DNA of 5,065 bases, from NCBI GenBank assembly GCA_903858055.1, contig CAIOHM010000052.1, positions 1-5,065 of the forward strand, given 5' to 3'. This DNA is from an uncultured delta proteobacterium (GTDB taxonomy: Bacteria > Myxococcota_A > Polyangia > Polyangiales > Polyangiaceae). Position 1 is the stretch's first letter, and every line of letters begins with the position of its first letter. The notes beneath the pieces are model-generated. The model had not been told where the DNA came from. It saw nothing but the letters and a program-made list of their open reading frames with translations, and ran no database searches. Shown here piece after piece: positions 4,796 through 5,065 of the stretch. Made by a program: the position numbers and the translations under genes.

Positions 4796-5065
4796 ATGCC
4801 GACCGTCTCCCGCGAAGAAATCAAAGCGCTTCTCGACATGCCGCTCTTGCCGCTCCTCGACAAGGCGCGCGCGGTGCACCTCGCGAACCACGCCGACAAC
4901 GAGGTGCAGCTCTGCACGCTCCTCAGCGTGAAGACCGGCGGCTGCCCGGAAGACTGCGCCTATTGCCCGCAGTCGAGCCACCACGAGACCGCGGTCGGCG
5001 CCGAGCGCATGCTCGACGTGCAGCAAGTCATCGCCTCGGCGCGACGTGCGAAGGAGCTCGGGTCG
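4796..5065 (+). CDS. bioB: Biotin synthase BioB (5' part only)
   Basis: The first 90 codons of a radical S-adenosylmethionine enzyme that inserts sulfur into dethiobiotin in the last step of biotin synthesis; the gene runs off the right edge. Visible signs are LLDMPLLPLLDKARAVH (12-28), TLLSVKTGGCPEDCAYCPQS (41-60) with the CxxxCxxC ligands of the radical-SAM [4Fe-4S] cluster at Cys50, Cys54 and Cys57, and ERMLDVQQVIASARRAKELG (70-89), all in BioB order. The start is ATG at 4796, which aligns with family N-termini; no other in-frame start was seen close by. No Shine-Dalgarno sequence is adjacent: GGAGGG (4764-4769) is 26 nt away, too far for standard use. It is divergent from rpoN. No other biotin gene is visible, so operon membership is unknown. 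Confidence 0.95.
   Translation, partial: MPTVSREEIKALLDMPLLPLLDKARAVHLANHADNEVQLCTLLSVKTGGCPEDCAYCPQSSHHETAVGAERMLDVQQVIASARRAKELGS

Noticed and set aside
4722..4931. Plus-strand 69-codon frame overlapping the bioB start
   Set aside because: It is out of frame with bioB, overlaps its clear coding sequence and has no motif.
1..5065. Mobile elements, CRISPR arrays, tRNA/rRNA genes or phage genes
   Set aside because: No transposase, spaced direct repeats, tRNA-like cloverleaf or atypical-composition segment was seen; gene content is conserved core genome.

Overview
The window reads as chromosomal DNA from a high-GC (roughly two-thirds G+C by eye) deltaproteobacterial-type genome, most likely Myxococcota. 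The basis is the base composition, the rpoN–hpf–ptsN–hprK–rapZ gene order with a full-length HPr kinase, and the protein sequences. The exact lineage is inference; no marker gene is present that would fix it.

Layout. Minus strand, in transcription order from right to left: rpoN (sigma-54, 4556..2469), a 268-nt non-coding stretch with small inverted repeats, hpf (short hibernation factor, 2200..1853), a strong intrinsic terminator (1826..1792), ptsN (EIIA-Ntr, 1728..1255), hprK (HPr kinase/phosphorylase, 1258..125) and the first 42 codons of rapZ (128..1, cut by the window edge). Plus strand: the first 90 codons of bioB (biotin synthase, 4796..5065, cut by the window edge), divergent from rpoN across a gap of about 240 nt that contains two 17-bp inverted repeats.

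How it works together. This is the conserved sigma-54/nitrogen-PTS neighbourhood. RpoN directs transcription from -24/-12 promoters. HPF inactivates ribosomes in stationary phase. PtsN is the terminal phosphoacceptor of the regulatory PTS. HprK phosphorylates and dephosphorylates a serine of HPr. RapZ is a P-loop adaptor protein. The last three genes are joined by 4-base stop/start overlaps (ATGA, GTGA) and so form a tightly coupled unit. The terminator after hpf suggests that rpoN–hpf and ptsN–hprK–rapZ are at least partly separate transcription units here.

Most of the window is ordinary core genome. The clear exception is RpoN. It is about 695 residues instead of the usual 480–520, because about 209 residues containing at least one convincing tetratricopeptide (TPR) repeat are inserted in frame into the core-binding domain, while the DNA-binding helix-turn-helix and the RpoN box are intact. 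A secondary oddity is a C-terminal tail of about 60 residues on HprK. No mobile element, CRISPR array, tRNA or rRNA was seen.
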